Under the pieces are notes generated by a model. That model was not told the origin of the DNA and ran no database searches. It saw only the letters and a list, made by a program, of their open reading frames with translations. A program made the translations under genes and the position numbers. From NCBI GenBank assembly GCA_900239685.1, contig OENT01000015.1:248001-312000 (forward strand): a stretch of 64,000 nt of DNA. Direction: 5' to 3'. Position 1 is the stretch's first letter. Every line of letters starts with the position of its first letter. Below are positions 12,674-25,775 of the stretch, piece by piece. Origin of the DNA: Rotaria macrura (taxonomy: Eukaryota > Rotifera > Eurotatoria > Philodinida > Philodinidae).

Positions 12674-15600
12674 ATGTGGAATAATCTTCGTTCGTTTGTT
12701 ATATGGCTACATGAACCTATACATGTTGCTAAATTTCAGCAATACTTTGGTGTACTACCAAAATCTAATCGTACAACGACATATAAATACAATACTTCAA
12801 ATAAAAATAAAAATAATAATAATAATTATAACGTAATAAACAATACTGATGACGATGATAACAAAACATTTTTATGTGATGAGGTTTCGAATCGAAATCC
12901 TAACGAAAAAATAACATATGATTCAAATGTTTTGGATGAATGTATTGAAGAAATCAAACATAGTTCAAATCAAAATGATATTAAAAAAGAAATGTCTTCG
13001 TTTATCGATTATAAAATTATATCATGGTTTTGGTATTATTTTTTTCAATTTGGAGCCGCACTTGGTAATGAAATTTTTTATATTTTATTTTTTCCAACAT
13101 GGTAAATATTATTGTGTATTATCGAGTAAGAAAACTCATAAAATGATTTCTACTTACAAGGATATGGAATGTTGATGGCGCTGTAGCAAGAAAAATTTCA
13201 ATTTTATGGGCATTTTTTATGTATATTGGACAAGCAACAAAAGATATTTTAGCGATACCACGACCTCCATCTCCACCAGTATTAAAATTAGAAAAACGGT
13301 ATTACTAACATTGTTTATTCTTTATCACATGAGATTCTTTTTTTTGAAGCTATGTCGAAGAATATGGTTTTCCTTCTACACATGCCATGTTCGCTGCAGG
13401 TATTCCATTATCACTTGTTCTTCTTTCAATTCAACGATATGATGTAAGACTGAAAGTGAATACTGTTACGGATGAAATTTTTATTTTATCTAGTTTAACA
13501 TGTGGCTTGGATTAAGTACTGCTGCCATTGTCTGCATATGGGTGTGTTTGAGTCGGATCTATCTTGGTATGCATACTTTTCTTGTAAGTTGAAATGAAAC
13601 CCTTACTATTGCATATAATGTTCGATATCGATCAATTTATTGAGATGAACATAGAAGCTTGACAGCTTTTATTTATTGATAAGGTCATTTTGTTTGATGT
13701 GCAGTTAGAATTATATAACACACACGCATTTCTATGGCTATTTAAAGCATTCTTGATGTTTACTGCACATGTTAGACTTCAAGTGAAAAGTTTATTACAC
13801 GATTCAATCTGCTACTTAGGTAATCTTGTGAAATCATGTGCCTTCGAGATACATGTATTATCTATGGTATATCGAGAAAACAATCAGAAAAGATGAATTT
13901 ATAATCGTTGCATTTAACCGATCATCGTATAAAGTAATCGAGTGTGCTTCTATGATTGTTAAAGTGAACTTTTTATGCTCCACAAGTGTATGAATAAATA
14001 ATATATTTCGATATGAATGGAAGAAGAGAAGCAAACTTTGTATTTTGACATAGCGAAATTTTCGACCGAAAAATACTTTTTCAACGTATATGGTAATGGG
14101 TTCTATATAGAAAGTTCATTTTTTGCTAAAGTTTAAAAACAGAACGTTTCAATATCACTACAATCGACAATGAAATAATAACTAAAATATATCTCAACAA
14201 CACATGAATTTTTCGGAAGTTTACTCGTAGATCTACTCCTCAGTCAAAAATTGCATCTCTTCTTTTTTCATTAAGAATATTTATAATACATTTCAGTATA
14301 AATTCTAACTATCAAAATATGCGAGTCTATAGAATTTACTACCGTGACACGATGTGGATTCTTTTCATCATATTATTTTCTTTCAAAAAGTAATTATCAT
14401 ATCTCCATGACTACAAATGTTTTTAGTTGTATGTATTTGAATTGTTTCGTATTTTTCAAGTATAAGTTTTTTCTTATTAACTATGTTAGAGTTGCTTGAA
14501 AAACATAAAAATTCATGCATACCGTCAACACTTTGCATAGAACGATGTTATAGTGCTGAAGTATCTAGTCTTATCTTACATTCTGTTTGCGAAGTTTGAT
14601 TCTTTTACCAAGAGATTGCATGTGCTTAGTGAAAAAGAGATATTTCTTATCACAACAAACACATGAAGCTTAGTGCATGGCATAGAAATTGAAAAGTCTC
14701 TTATATGACGTAACGCTGATTTTTTTTTCTCTAAAATCTTTGAAAATTCGGCGGAAGAAAAAAATTTGATTACATGTCAAACAAAGCGTATAGATTTGAT
14801 TTATCATTCAGAAAAAGCTTTTCAAGAGGTTGCCAATGGATGATTAGGTTTGTTTGTATCTTGCACGTCCGACAGCGAATAAGATGAAAAACGACAAAAT
14901 AACGTTTCATATACATTTACGGAGAATGCAGTAAAAAGTCTGATCGTAAAAGTTCAAATCGAATCAATGGAAATAGAGATAAAATACTGAGAGGCTCATT
15001 CAATCAACGATGTATTCTAGTATCATGTTTTCTGTAACAGTTAAACACGTTCGGTAATTGATGTCGTGTCTGTAATACTTTTGACTACTGTCTGTAAAAA
15101 GACGCACTCGATAAAGTTGATGACAAAGAGCAGTCATCAGAACTGTGCTATAAATATCCTAAAATTATAGCATTACTTTATCTATTCGAGCAAAGCATTA
15201 GTTACGTAGATATACTTTGTATTGGACTACTTCCGTTGTATCTAATGCTATTTTTAAAATGTTAGCAAAGCACCACGACTTGTACAAATCGATTGTTCGA
15301 CAAAAAACTGATTATCTTAAATTAATGAAAAAATCTAATACAACTCTACATGATCTTTGAAAAATACGCATGATGAACAGTTATTGTCGAAATCTTTCTT
15401 CAAACAATGAGTTCTTGTGAGATAAACAGTGGATAATTTGATATCGACTGATAAAGTTTTATTCGAATTTTTTTGTGACTACATGAAGTGTTCAATGGAA
15501 TCTAAAACCTTAATTCAAGTGGAGAAAATGAGAATTATTAGAAAAACTAATCTATTTTTCAATTCGCTATGATATAGTTATTCGACAAAATTCAAGAGTC

Positions 15601-16561
15601 ACGCAGTAGCTCGTGAGTTAATGATTTCTTCTACTTCACATAGAAAAAGAAAACTGTCTTTGATTATTGAATAGGACGGATGCATCTCATAGAGAGAAAC
15701 ATCGTAAATTATTACTTGCTTTTATGTTGTAAAACTCAGAATACAACTATATGTGTACATGTGTTGTGCCTATAGACAAAACCAGAGTTTTCATAATATA
15801 TAATCCTCTATCTTTGTATTTTTTAATCCCTAATACTTTTAGTCTCGTCATTTTTTGAAGCGATGCTCTTCAATTAAAATTACTATTTCCATTCTTTTCA
15901 AGTCTCATGTTAGTCTTGTATAAAATTTCATGAAAAACCTTGTTGAGTCATTTTTAGTACCCGCTATGTATTCATACATAAAATATTGATTTTTTAATAG
16001 GATATAGTTGCCGGTACATTATATGCTTTATTATTAATTTATATCATGTTTCCATTCGTCGATAGCATTGATAATTTTCAATTAAATCATTCATTTGCTC
16101 CGATCCTGAATTTTTGTATTGGAATACTATTAATCAAATGCTATCCGAGTCTGAAGCAATGGTCAACGGCTCGTTCGGATACAACAGTTATATTAGGTAG
16201 TGCATTTGGCTTATGTTCAGCAACGACAACGATGCATCAAATTGGTCTTCTAGAAAAACCATTAACACCACCAATTTATTCCATAATAGCACCAAACTTA
16301 GGCTTAAGTATTGTGCGTACAATATTTGGTATGATACTTATTTATGCGACAAGGCAAATAGTGAAAACTGTTGTTTTACGTCTAACATGTACGATCTATG
16401 GTCTTGATTGGAAAAATCCTGAATCGAAACGTCTCGCAAAAGTTGAAATGCCATATTATTATTTAACTTATTTTGCTATCGGCTTTAACATATCTTTTAC
16501 TTGTCCATTAATTTTTCGTGCATTAGGAATCAATCGAGACTATAGTTATACTGAGTTGTAG
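12674..16561 (+). CDS. Sphingosine-1-phosphate phosphatase, five exons, 436 aa
   Basis: This ER membrane enzyme dephosphorylates sphingosine-1-phosphate to sphingosine, feeding the ceramide salvage pathway. Exons: 12674-13101, 13161-13298, 13350-13443, 13494-13583, 16001-16561; phases agree at every junction and the total is 437 codons including TAG (human SGPP1 is 441 aa). All three PAP2/LPP phosphatase motifs are present: C1 KDILAIPRP (residues 170-178), C2 PSTH (197-200) and C3 [12 protein letters not shown] (240-251), the catalytic histidines being H200 and H247. About eight hydrophobic membrane spans follow the family pattern, and [19 protein letters not shown] matches human FYPFVDLIDNFNQTHKYAP. 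The start ATG gives [15 protein letters not shown], like the family N terminus. Residues of about 50-110 form a low-complexity Asn/Lys/Asp-rich insert before the first span. Intron 4 is 2.4 kb and splits motif C3 just before its aspartate. Assignment to SGPP1 rather than SGPP2 is not decided. Confidence 0.94.
13584..16000 (+). other. 2.4-kb intron 4 of the sphingosine-1-phosphate phosphatase gene
   Basis: Bounded by GTAAGT (13584) and TTTTTTAATAG (16000), phase 0. It is roughly forty times longer than the other three introns of this gene (50-59 bp). I see no nested gene. A 68-codon open frame at 13690-13896 on the plus strand has no recognisable family features and no splice partners. Sequence is AT-rich and unstructured to the eye; an old transposon insertion is possible but no terminal repeats were recognised. 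Confidence 0.7.
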
Positions 16562-18679
16562 AACACAAAAAGAAAAACTAGAACCGGTGTGTCAATGTCG
16601 TTAAATTGTTTTTTCTTGTTATGTAGTGTTTCAATGCATTTAAGAAAACAAACAAGCATATGATCAACAATATATATTTAATTAAACTTTTAGACGCATA
16701 ATTACAATCACTTTAGTTTTATTTCTTTTCATATGAGATACACTATCTCTCGTTACTTGATGGAAAACAAGAGCAATTCATCTCGTTTTATTTATATCTT
16801 GAAGAGTATATTAATGAGAAAGAAATTCCAGGTGTTAAAACAGCGTGAAATTTTGCTAATGAGAAAACTAAATGCAAAAAGATTGAAAGAATTCTTCTAT
16901 TTCAAGCATACAATATGATACACAGAAGATTAAAAGGTGATTTTTACCAACCTACGAACAAGTTAAATATTTATAATAGTACCAAACAAAACGCAGCTGC
17001 CTTAGTTTACCTATTACATCGACTGATATGTTGAACATACAGCAGCTGTGAACAATTTATATTCATCATTTGTTTCTTTTCGATGTAATTTTAAACATAT
17101 GAGAATGTCCAGGATATCCTACAGTCAATTAGTTTCTTGTTTTATAAACAATATTTGTTAAGCTTACAGTCATTTTTTGCAATTACTAAATCTATATAGC
17201 ATATTGTAATTCAACGGAAAATATGTTCATGAGAAGTATTTTTCCGATATGATGCATGACATTTTACTATAGTTGAGTACTACATGATGAAAAACAAAGA
17301 AAATAAGTGCTCATGTGTTTTTATTAGTAAATGGAAAATAAAAATTATTAACCAATTTGACATAGAATGTTTTTGGTTCAGTTTAAAAATATTTGAAGGA
17401 TTATTAGTGCTCATATCCACATATATATATACATGTGAGTGTGTGCGTGTATGTGTAACGAGCCGGAAGAAATTCTCTCGTTTTCTCTGGAGAATTGTCC
17501 TGCGCATGCATGAGCGTCCATTATATGCGGACAAGTGAACATGCGCGTGACTAAGCGTGAGTGTGAGCTCGTCACTCTTTCATCATTATTAAGAGAGGCG
17601 TGCATTGCTTGTATTTCAGATTTTCTCTTCACCGTGTTTTTTCTTAAGTCATTTTTCTCTTTAGATCGACTGTTACTAAGCAACAAACTCATAATGTCAA
17701 ATAGTATTTTTAATTTTTAGACACAAATGAATGAGCATTCTTTATTCCTTCTTCGTCATCGTCTTCATCTTCTTTCTCTTTATTCTAACTTCTTTTCATG
17801 TCGTTCTCTGCTGTATATGTATGTCGTTCTTTTTCTTTGTTTCTTTGAGTCACACTATTATGGTAAATGTAACGATGCGTTTCCCATGATGGTTATGACG
17901 GCTAATTGGAATTTACTGAAGAAATGGCCTATGCCGTGTGTGTACATGCGCGGTTCCTGTCAGATGTGACAAGTTTTTGGTGTCCTATTTCTTTAAACAC
18001 GAGTCTAATCATTGTAGAGATCGAGTACGAGTGGAAGAAAAAAAGAAAAAAATGTTTTTATGCGTGCATATGTATGAAGTATTGATGTTTTCATCACACT
18101 TTTCTGTTTTGTCTGTGCATTTAAAAAAACAACATCAAACAACTCTAAAACGTGCGGGTAAGTGTGTACAATACCAAGTAGATATTAAGTAAGGCATAGA
18201 TCAACAATCAGTATTAAGAGAAGAAATTGACTTCAGCTATAAGATAAACAATAGAGCTCCATTAGCAAAGGCAACGTTCTGATACATAGCATTTGAACGA
18301 CGATAGTAGTAAAAAATGAGAACAAGAAAACAAAAATGCTTTGCTCAGCTGTGCTTGTATTCGTTATCCTTATATTGTCTATGTTTGCGAATCAATCAGT
18401 AATGAACGTGATGTGCAACTATATTCTTATATACATTTATTATATCAGAGGCTCAGTGACAGAAAGAGTTGAATGGAAAAAAAACGCTTGTTGTGCATCT
18501 GTCTATTTAGTCAATGTGACTTTACTAGAAACCGGAACAAGAGCGTAAAGAGAATAACGGATGACTATTGCTTCCGGTATTCTTTTCGTTGTCCTATGCT
18601 GTTGTTGATATTTTTTGACTCTCATCACTATAATTATGCTTAATAAATGTGCATGAACAACGGAAGAAAGATGAGCACG

Positions 18680-18800
18680 AATATTATATAGATATAAATA
18701 TATAAATATATGCATACGTACATACACATATATATACATATATTCATATCTGATAAACGAAATCAAAATGTCTATACTCATATGTATATGCACATTGTTT
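18680..18800. repeat. AT-rich simple-sequence tract (TATA/ATACATA)
   Basis: The segment is made of degenerate ATATA, ATACATA and TACATACA units. It produces a spurious tyrosine- and isoleucine-rich open frame on the minus strand (18503-18793), which I do not regard as a gene. Confidence 0.7.
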
Positions 18801-19198
18801 TAACTTCAATACAATCAACAGTTAGTAAAGCATTTGATCATATCTAATTGTATGTCATTAGAATGAAGTCAATGCTTATTCATGACTATCATGGCGATTA
18901 AATCAAAGGTGTCTGTATTAAAAATGAAATGTCGAGATATAGTGACACGATCATAAATATAACTTAAGACGTACACCATACTTTTCTTTACAGCGAAGTC
19001 AATCACTCCTTCCATCTTTATTTTACAGAAAAAAATCCCTTTCATATGACCTTGAATAAAAGAAAATATGCCATAGCTCACACTTGTCACATCCAGTAAA
19101 TCAATGTCGTCGACTTGTTTTCTATCGATGCTTTCTTTATATGTCTTTTAATTCTTAACAATATGTTACCGTTACTTTATTCAAAGCTACTCGTACAG

Positions 19199-19217
19199 AA
19201 AGAGAGAGAGAGAGAGA
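19199..19217. repeat. (GA)n microsatellite
   Basis: About nine uninterrupted GA dinucleotides, the clearest GA repeat in the window. Confidence 0.9.
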
Positions 19218-20276
19218 AAATGTCGAGACAAGACCGAAAAGAAAAGAAACGTCCGTAGTCTGTTTTTTCTTAATAGTGGCACATTTTTTTTGCTCACATC
19301 GAACGCGTCTTGCGTTCGCCTATGCGAATGATGCGGAATTCATCAACAGCACACATATAAAATCCATTACATATACGAACGCCAGTTGAGTTTTCTTTGC
19401 TTTAATCCTACAAGTAAGTATACAATAACATAGTGTGCTGATCGATGATGGACAAATAATGGTTTTTTTTCATCGATATACATAAATCAATCTAAAGAAA
19501 TCGTCTCATCAACTTTCTTGTTACAAGTTGAACAAAGAAAATCTGAATTTTATTATTAAAATGAAAGGGAAACAAACTTCTAGAATCAGATTACTTACTA
19601 CATTCTGAAGCTGAATGTCTATCATAGTCGATTGTATGCCACTCGCAAGGCTTCGTTTAAATAATAGACGAAAATGAGAGAAGACTTCTTCTTTTTGTTA
19701 GCTCATAAAAGTTCCTTATTTTTTTTCTCCCTCTATTGTCGATGCTCATCTAGCAAAAATAAATTGTATATTGAATGTACTTTCCATTGACATTCAAAGT
19801 AGTTTTTTTTTCTTGTCACTTCTACGAATAAAAAAACAAGGATAAGATTACGCTCATTAACGTTGTCGTTTCCCCTTACGGCAAAGAAAGAAACTGTTGA
19901 GCAGAAAGAACAAATTATTATACTATAGAAGGTGCGCGCATAGTTTCGTCGTTATATGTATGGCACTAATATAATATGATTATCATTAAAAAAAATTCAA
20001 AGAACAAAAAGAAGAAAGAAGTATACAACTTGTTATTGATACGCTAGACACCTTCGCTTATTTTGTATTAGTCAGAATCCATTTGTTATGTGAAGGTCTT
20101 CTTTATATTTTAGTAATTCAATAGTCATTCTTTCCTTTTCTGTGTATATATTGACTTTTGTATTTACTTTTTTTCTCTTCTTTCCTTATAGATATTCGAC
20201 CTCTTCTCTACAAGTTCATCATGCATTATCGATAAATTTTTTCATCGTATTGAATGATTTTGATATTCATTTAAAC

Positions 20277-22311
20277 ATGAATGATTTAGCATCAAATCCT
20301 GCTAAAGGTGATTCATTTTCATCATCATCATCTGATGCATCACACATGGAACAATCTCATTTAAACTCTGATAGCTCAATAAATGGTACATTAAGTTCAA
20401 TTAACAAAAACTGGGTTATTAGTTTTGAAACGATGCGAATATTATTTATAGCGATTGCTATTGTAACTGTTCTTATTTGTCTTATTATACTCATATGTGT
20501 ATGTATACGCCTTTATCCTAGAAGGTATGTATGTATAAAGATTTTACTTCTTCGTTTGTCTTTCTCTTATACCTGATTATCCGTTATGAAATAGACGATG
20601 ATTCAATCCATTGATTTGTCATAAAATCATAGGAACGAATTATTTGATTATTATACTGATTATCTACGTGTAATATTGAATGAGATATATGTAGTTTATC
20701 ATCATGAAATGAAAGACCATGGTTTGTTTGTAAGTTAGGTATAACTGTTATTAATTTCCAATTTTTCATTGCTTCGTCATCTGTGAACAAAAAGAACATA
20801 ATAACTTGATTGTATACTTAAATTCATAAAATACAAACACATATGAACAGTCGGTATGATTGTAAGATGATCTTTTACGTTAACATTATAGCCACCTGCT
20901 ACATAAATAAGTCTTCCCAGTGGAACACTTTTATTTGCAACTGTAAGAACTAATGCTCGAGCTCTTATGGGTTCAATAGATGCTTCTTTTATCCACTGAG
21001 TATCTGTTGGCCATTGCAAATGATAATATTCGCCGTGAGTTATACTTTCATTAGATAAGATATCAAATCCACCTATAACATGTATCTCCCCGTCAATCAT
21101 TGCAACGCCTGCGCCAGACTAAATAGACGCATGAACTAAATTTTAAAAGTGTTGAAAGAAAAAAAAATAAATGCAAACAAAGATTGCAACATATTACTGT
21201 AGGTAATGGAAGATCCGGTAGTGCAATCCATGATTCTGGGATTTTATTCATTTCCATTGCATAGCAATTTGGTAATGATTCATTACTAAGAAAGTAAAAA
21301 AGTTAAGAATAGTTTTGTTTTTAAATATTTACGAGAGAGTGTGACCACCAATAGTCACAATATACTTTCCATCTAGAAAATTTTCTGTTTTTCTTTTAAA
21401 TTCAATTTCGTTAATTAAAGTTATTCACCTGTGGCAACACCAAAACTGACAATCATATTTGGTAATGAACTAATTGATTGAAAATTATTCGTTTTCGAAT
21501 CATACTTATAATCGTTCTTCGGTGCTTTACGTAATTTGCTATTTGAATCTACAATATAACCACCAATAATGTATGAATATTCATCAGCATGAATAATAGC
21601 ATATCTTTTTCGATATTCTTTCATATCTTCCAATAAAAATTTTAGTTTTTCGGTTAATTTATTTATTTCGAAATCATCCATATCTAATGTTGGTGATAGA
21701 ACAACGAGTGATGGTTTAGAAAATTCTATTTTTTCATAATGAATATCATTGACTTGTCCAAAACCAAAGGATAAACATTTTTCTAAATAACTTCGGTAGC
21801 ATTCATCAAAATCTTTTGATTTACATGTTAAATCATTGAGTGGTTTTACTTGAAAAAATGACGTTGGCAGTTGTTGTTGAACGGAATGAATTTGTTCCTG
21901 ATACAATTGTTCTATCATTTCAGCAACAGAAGGAGAAAAAATAGACAATCAAGAAAATTATTGTCATAGTAACATTTGTTTTCTTTGTTTTTAGACGACG
22001 TAAATCGAAACAAGAAGAAAATAAAGATCAACTCTTGTCGGAACAGTCAAGCGTACCGTCAGCTAGTAAATCATCGAAAGTAACAACAAATAATCCCGTA
22101 AGAAAAAATCGTAGTAAAGAATAATCGAAGGCAATCTCTCATTTTGTTTGCATAGTCAACTGTAAATGGTAAGCAAGGATCATCTATTCAACAAATAGTT
22201 TCAAATCCAGTTAAAACATCAACAAAAACATTTTATTATGATAATCTTGACGATATTCCGTTTATTGATGAATCACGACCAACAAGTGTTATTGATATTG
22301 CACAAGTTTAA
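20277..22311 (+). CDS. Small single-pass membrane protein, three exons, 168 aa, unknown function
   Basis: I do not recognise the family. Exons: 20277-20524, 21995-22097 and 22156-22311; phases 2 and 0 match and the total is 169 codons including TAA. The product has a serine-rich, presumably extracellular N terminus (residues 1-55, no clear signal peptide; one NGT glycosylation sequon). A single hydrophobic span follows (ILFIAIAIVTVLICLIILIC, about 60-79). After it comes a basic stop-transfer cluster (YPRRRRKSK, created exactly at the exon 1-2 junction), then a Ser/Thr/Asn/Gln-rich cytoplasmic tail ending in an acidic conserved-looking stretch (FYYDNLDDIPFIDE). The topology is a type III or type I single-pass protein. 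The ATG at 20277 is the first one that gives this frame without a long hydrophobic lead; an additional upstream exon cannot be excluded. Intron 1 (20525-21994) contains a whole gene on the opposite strand. Confidence 0.7.
20584..21918 (-). CDS. Kelch-repeat protein nested in an antisense intron, five exons, 371 aa
   Basis: Exons: 21918-21429, 21372-21333, 21285-21198, 21118-20818, 20780-20584. Introns are 37-79 bp with consensus GT-AG ends and phases 1, 2, 0, 1 that agree throughout; the sum is 372 codons including TAA. The first 110 residues are helical and charged with no BTB or F-box motif seen. The rest carries at least four kelch-type blades recognised by the Gly-Gly doublet after a hydrophobic strand: YSYIIGGYIV (around 120), YIVTIGGHTL, IHVIGGFDIL and LIYVAGGYNV, with tryptophans downstream (ESWIALPDLPLP, TQWIKEASI, NQWIESSS). 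This suggests a beta-propeller, probably for protein binding. The first ATG of the frame is used; a TTG ten codons earlier is ignored. The entire gene lies inside intron 1 of the plus-strand membrane-protein gene, ending 59 bp from its donor and starting 76 bp from its acceptor. Exact family unknown. Confidence 0.85.
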
Positions 22312-25300
22312 AACGAAATGAAGATTTTCTTTTTTGTTTTACTGAACAGTAGATGCATGTCGATGATGGCAAGGAACGGAATGCAGTCAGATATCTTTAT
22401 TTTTATTTCTTATTTCAATCGAGACAAAACTATTGAATAATTTTTTTTTGCTTTTTTTCTTCGGTTCTTTTGTTAAGTTAATTATTCATTTATTTGATTC
22501 TATGTCTGTCAGCAAGTATTTCCATGTGCATGCTTGTTTTCTTTCAATTGTCATTCTTCGATTTATTCTTGTTTCGATCTTGCTTCGTATCTAATAGAAA
22601 CACATAATTCTAAAAAAAATAATAACATCCTTCAGATTTCCATAACAGAAAACTTAACAAGAAGAACACTTATTTTTTAAATGAATGATGTATTTCAGCA
22701 TGATTTTCACACTCTGGAAATCTTTCGTCTTCAGTTATGAACGAAAATATTTGGTGCGTGACCGTAAATCAATGATATATTTATGATGAATTCATAGATG
22801 ATCCATTGATTAAATAAAATAGATTTATTTTGATGAGTAAGAATGAAATTATTAACAAAAGAAGATAATTCGCGATGCATCAATTCTTTGCAAAGTCATG
22901 ATCACTTGACTCATCGTCAATGATTAGTTTTATCTTGTAATTTTGAGAAAAATCATAAAAAATGATTAGGTAATACTATACATAAATGGCTTGTAAGCTT
23001 ATCATATTGACATTTTATCTGACTATTAATAATGAAATCTTTTGATGGATTAACCTTGCATATGTATGCATGTTAGCTATCTTTTTGAAAGGCTAACGAC
23101 TATATTCTCATCTATTTCTAAAGTCAAAACGTTTCTATCCTCGTTCGATGCTACTTCTACTTGACGGTAATGACAGGATAGGGGTGGCATTCCAATCTAG
23201 TTGAATCTTGTTGAAGGATACCTTTCAAATTTAGCAGTATACTTACACGATTGATTTGACTTGGTAATGAATACTGAAAACTGTTTTTAATTAAACCGTA
23301 ATTACTGTCGAGAAGATCCATGCTAGCAATTGATATATGACATAATAAGTAGGATACAGTGAACTGTTGAAACCATGAATCTCAATATGAAAGTATTCAG
23401 CAGTAGGATAACATGTAAATTCTGATCACAGACAGCGAATACAGTTAACATTATTCAATCAACATGATAAGTAGAATAAGAAAGTCTCTATTTGCAAGAA
23501 CAATGCAAATATTATGAATTTCTTTCGTATTGTGTTTACTTAAGAAATAAAGTATTAAATATAAGTGTTGACTTAAGAGAAATGAGCTCATCAACGCTTT
23601 GCAGTTTAGTAATGTATCTGAAAGTTTATCTTTCCCAACGTCGGTTCTAATTATTGTTGTACGAAGTTACATATTGCACTGAATTAGATTTGCACAGATT
23701 TATGAAAGATTCGATTGAACGACAGTGAGAAATCGACATTTTTCAACAATCATCTATTTTTAATAGTTTCATTCTTATCAAAAAAAAAATAAAGAATCAA
23801 CTTCATTTTGGTTTATGTATAAATAAAATTGAAATAAAAGTGTTGATTCTAAAAAAGCAGCTCAGATAAACTTGCCAATTAAATTTTAAATAGATACTAA
23901 ATAATGCATGTATTATGTAATTTGTTTTGACGGAATTTGCTGTTTTAGTATTGAACTCAAGTAATGCTTGGAACGATGAATGTTCCTAGACGAATCGAGA
24001 TTTACATCAACCAGTTGAAAGATTTGCAAGAAACGAAGGCTTCTCTAAATCTAAGTTTATTTTTTCAGATCTCGGTTTTCTCAGAAAAAAACGTTCGAAA
24101 TTGTATTCAAGTGTGTTGGCGTTCAAAAAAAATTGATCTTCTTGAGTTTCATAGTTAATATAGTATTGAAAAAGATACTCGTACTATTATATATTCGATC
24201 GAATACGAAATTTAAACATCTATTGAAAACGATTGAAAAGAAAAAAGTCTCATCGAGAATTTAAATTCTGATGTCTATATTAAACGAATTCTCATGCGAA
24301 AAGTTTTCATAATCACTTGCAAAGTTCAACTATGAAAACAAATAAATCGAAAATATTCTCACAAATATGCTTCTTGCGTTATAGGCGACGAAGCCCTTGG
24401 GTTATGAGGGACTCAAGCCTTCATAAACAAAAGGAGGGGGAGGGCCTTCAGAGGGTTCAACTATTTGAAAAAAATACAGATTTTATCGTGATTCTCTGTT
24501 TGACATGAAAACGTGGTTAGGGGTAGTGAGGGGTGAAACAAACCTTGAATAGATTTGGGATTTGGTTACAATCTAGCGTGACTACAGCTTTGTAGTCGTG
24601 CTATATTGACACCAAATCTACATAAAATCCAAACCATCTCATATGAATTTATAAAAAGTAAGATTCTTTTCACTCTTCTCAGACTTTTTAAGATAACGTC
24701 TCATCTTATTTGGGTAATTGAAGAGCAAACCGGAATACAAATACAAATCGAAAACGACGTTAAATATTGTTGTATCGAACCTCGAGACTTTGGATTTGAT
24801 GCATCCCTAGAAAAAGCGATGTTTATTTTTATCCAAAGATACGTATGTTCAACATGATCCTGAATGGCAGGCGTATATTTTTTTGTAATGGGAAATAGTC
24901 AACGCATAGAATACATCTATGGCATTGACGTGCTTTTATTTATTATTAGAATGTGTACTATGTTTTGTAATTTGCATCGGAAAGATTCTGGAATGATAAA
25001 AAACAGTAAGCTTTGTAGAACAAAGAGCCAATGTCTACACCGACATCAACAAAGCAGCGTCAAATTACAGCTTTTGTTCAAAACAAAAACGTGTGAAGCT
25101 GCTAGAGATCATCCAGAGAGTTCAAATAATTTATCTATTTATTTATCTGATGACTATGAAAATAGGAATCCAGTTCACGAATTTAAGACACTAGAACTGG
25201 TAGAAATTTCTACTTCGAGTATTAGCACAACATAACTTTAACCATGCCCTTACTATTCGTATTCATAAAGAAAAATTAGATCAGTTTAAGTTGAATAGTA

Positions 25301-25775
25301 TTTGTTCTGATTTTCTTGCAAAAAATCAAAGTAGAAAAATCGTTTTTGAACACGAACAATAGTTTTGATACTTGTGGCTTTTTTTATTGACTTCAGTCAA
25401 TGTTTAAGATTTTTCATGCTTTTGATAATGAAATAAAAATTTTGATATTGTAGTAGAATTTTCAATTGTTCTCAAGGCATCCAACTTGGTCAGCACGGAA
25501 ACTTTTTGATTGAAAGTTGTGTCAATAAAATTTAAAACTTCTATTTGTCTTGCGTATCATTTAACTAAAAACTGAAGTAGAATTTTTCTTTTATCAGTCC
25601 TTATGAAGTGAATTCGTGCGACTTCTATCAATCCACATCTTGATTGCTATTGGTCTAGCCTAAAACCAGCACATGAATACATGAATCAGTTAAGTCTATT
25701 CTCTCTCTCTCCTTTCTTCTTTCTTATTATCAGTCATTTTATATCTTTCGCACAGTTCTTTTTACATACATAAAA
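22312..25775. other. Intergenic region upstream of SPG11, weak transposon-like trace
   Basis: No intact gene. Between 24600 and 25235 several overlapping plus-strand frames occur. At 25032 one starts MSTPTSTKQRQITAFVQNKN, a style of N terminus seen in hAT/BED-type transposases, but it breaks after 21 codons and continues only in another frame (to 25235). That is too little to name an element. A GC-richer patch lies at 24380-24450. The frame of SPG11 stays open upstream of its ATG back to a possible acceptor near 25732 (TTATTATCAG), so a further 5' exon is conceivable. Confidence 0.45.

Larger units (their letters stand above)
16562..20276. other. Intergenic region with microsatellite-like tracts, no supported gene
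   Basis: Several short open frames occur on both strands between 16.7 and 19.1 kb, including opposite-strand overlapping ones at 17280-17538, which is typical of chance frames. None shows conserved motifs. The stretch 17420-17560 is rich in alternating purine-pyrimidine (TGTGTGCGTGTATGTG). The 5' UTR of the downstream membrane-protein gene probably includes a splice acceptor at about 20190 (TTTCCTTATAG). Confidence 0.5.

Noticed and set aside
13690-13896. 68-codon open frame inside SGPP intron 4 as an alternative exon
   Set aside because: Exons 4 and 5 join in phase 0 to complete the C3 motif exactly; including this segment would break the active site.
17280-17538. Overlapping 84-codon open frames on both strands
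   Set aside because: They are mirror images in AT/GT-rich simple sequence, with no conserved motif, no splice context and no codon structure; chance frames.
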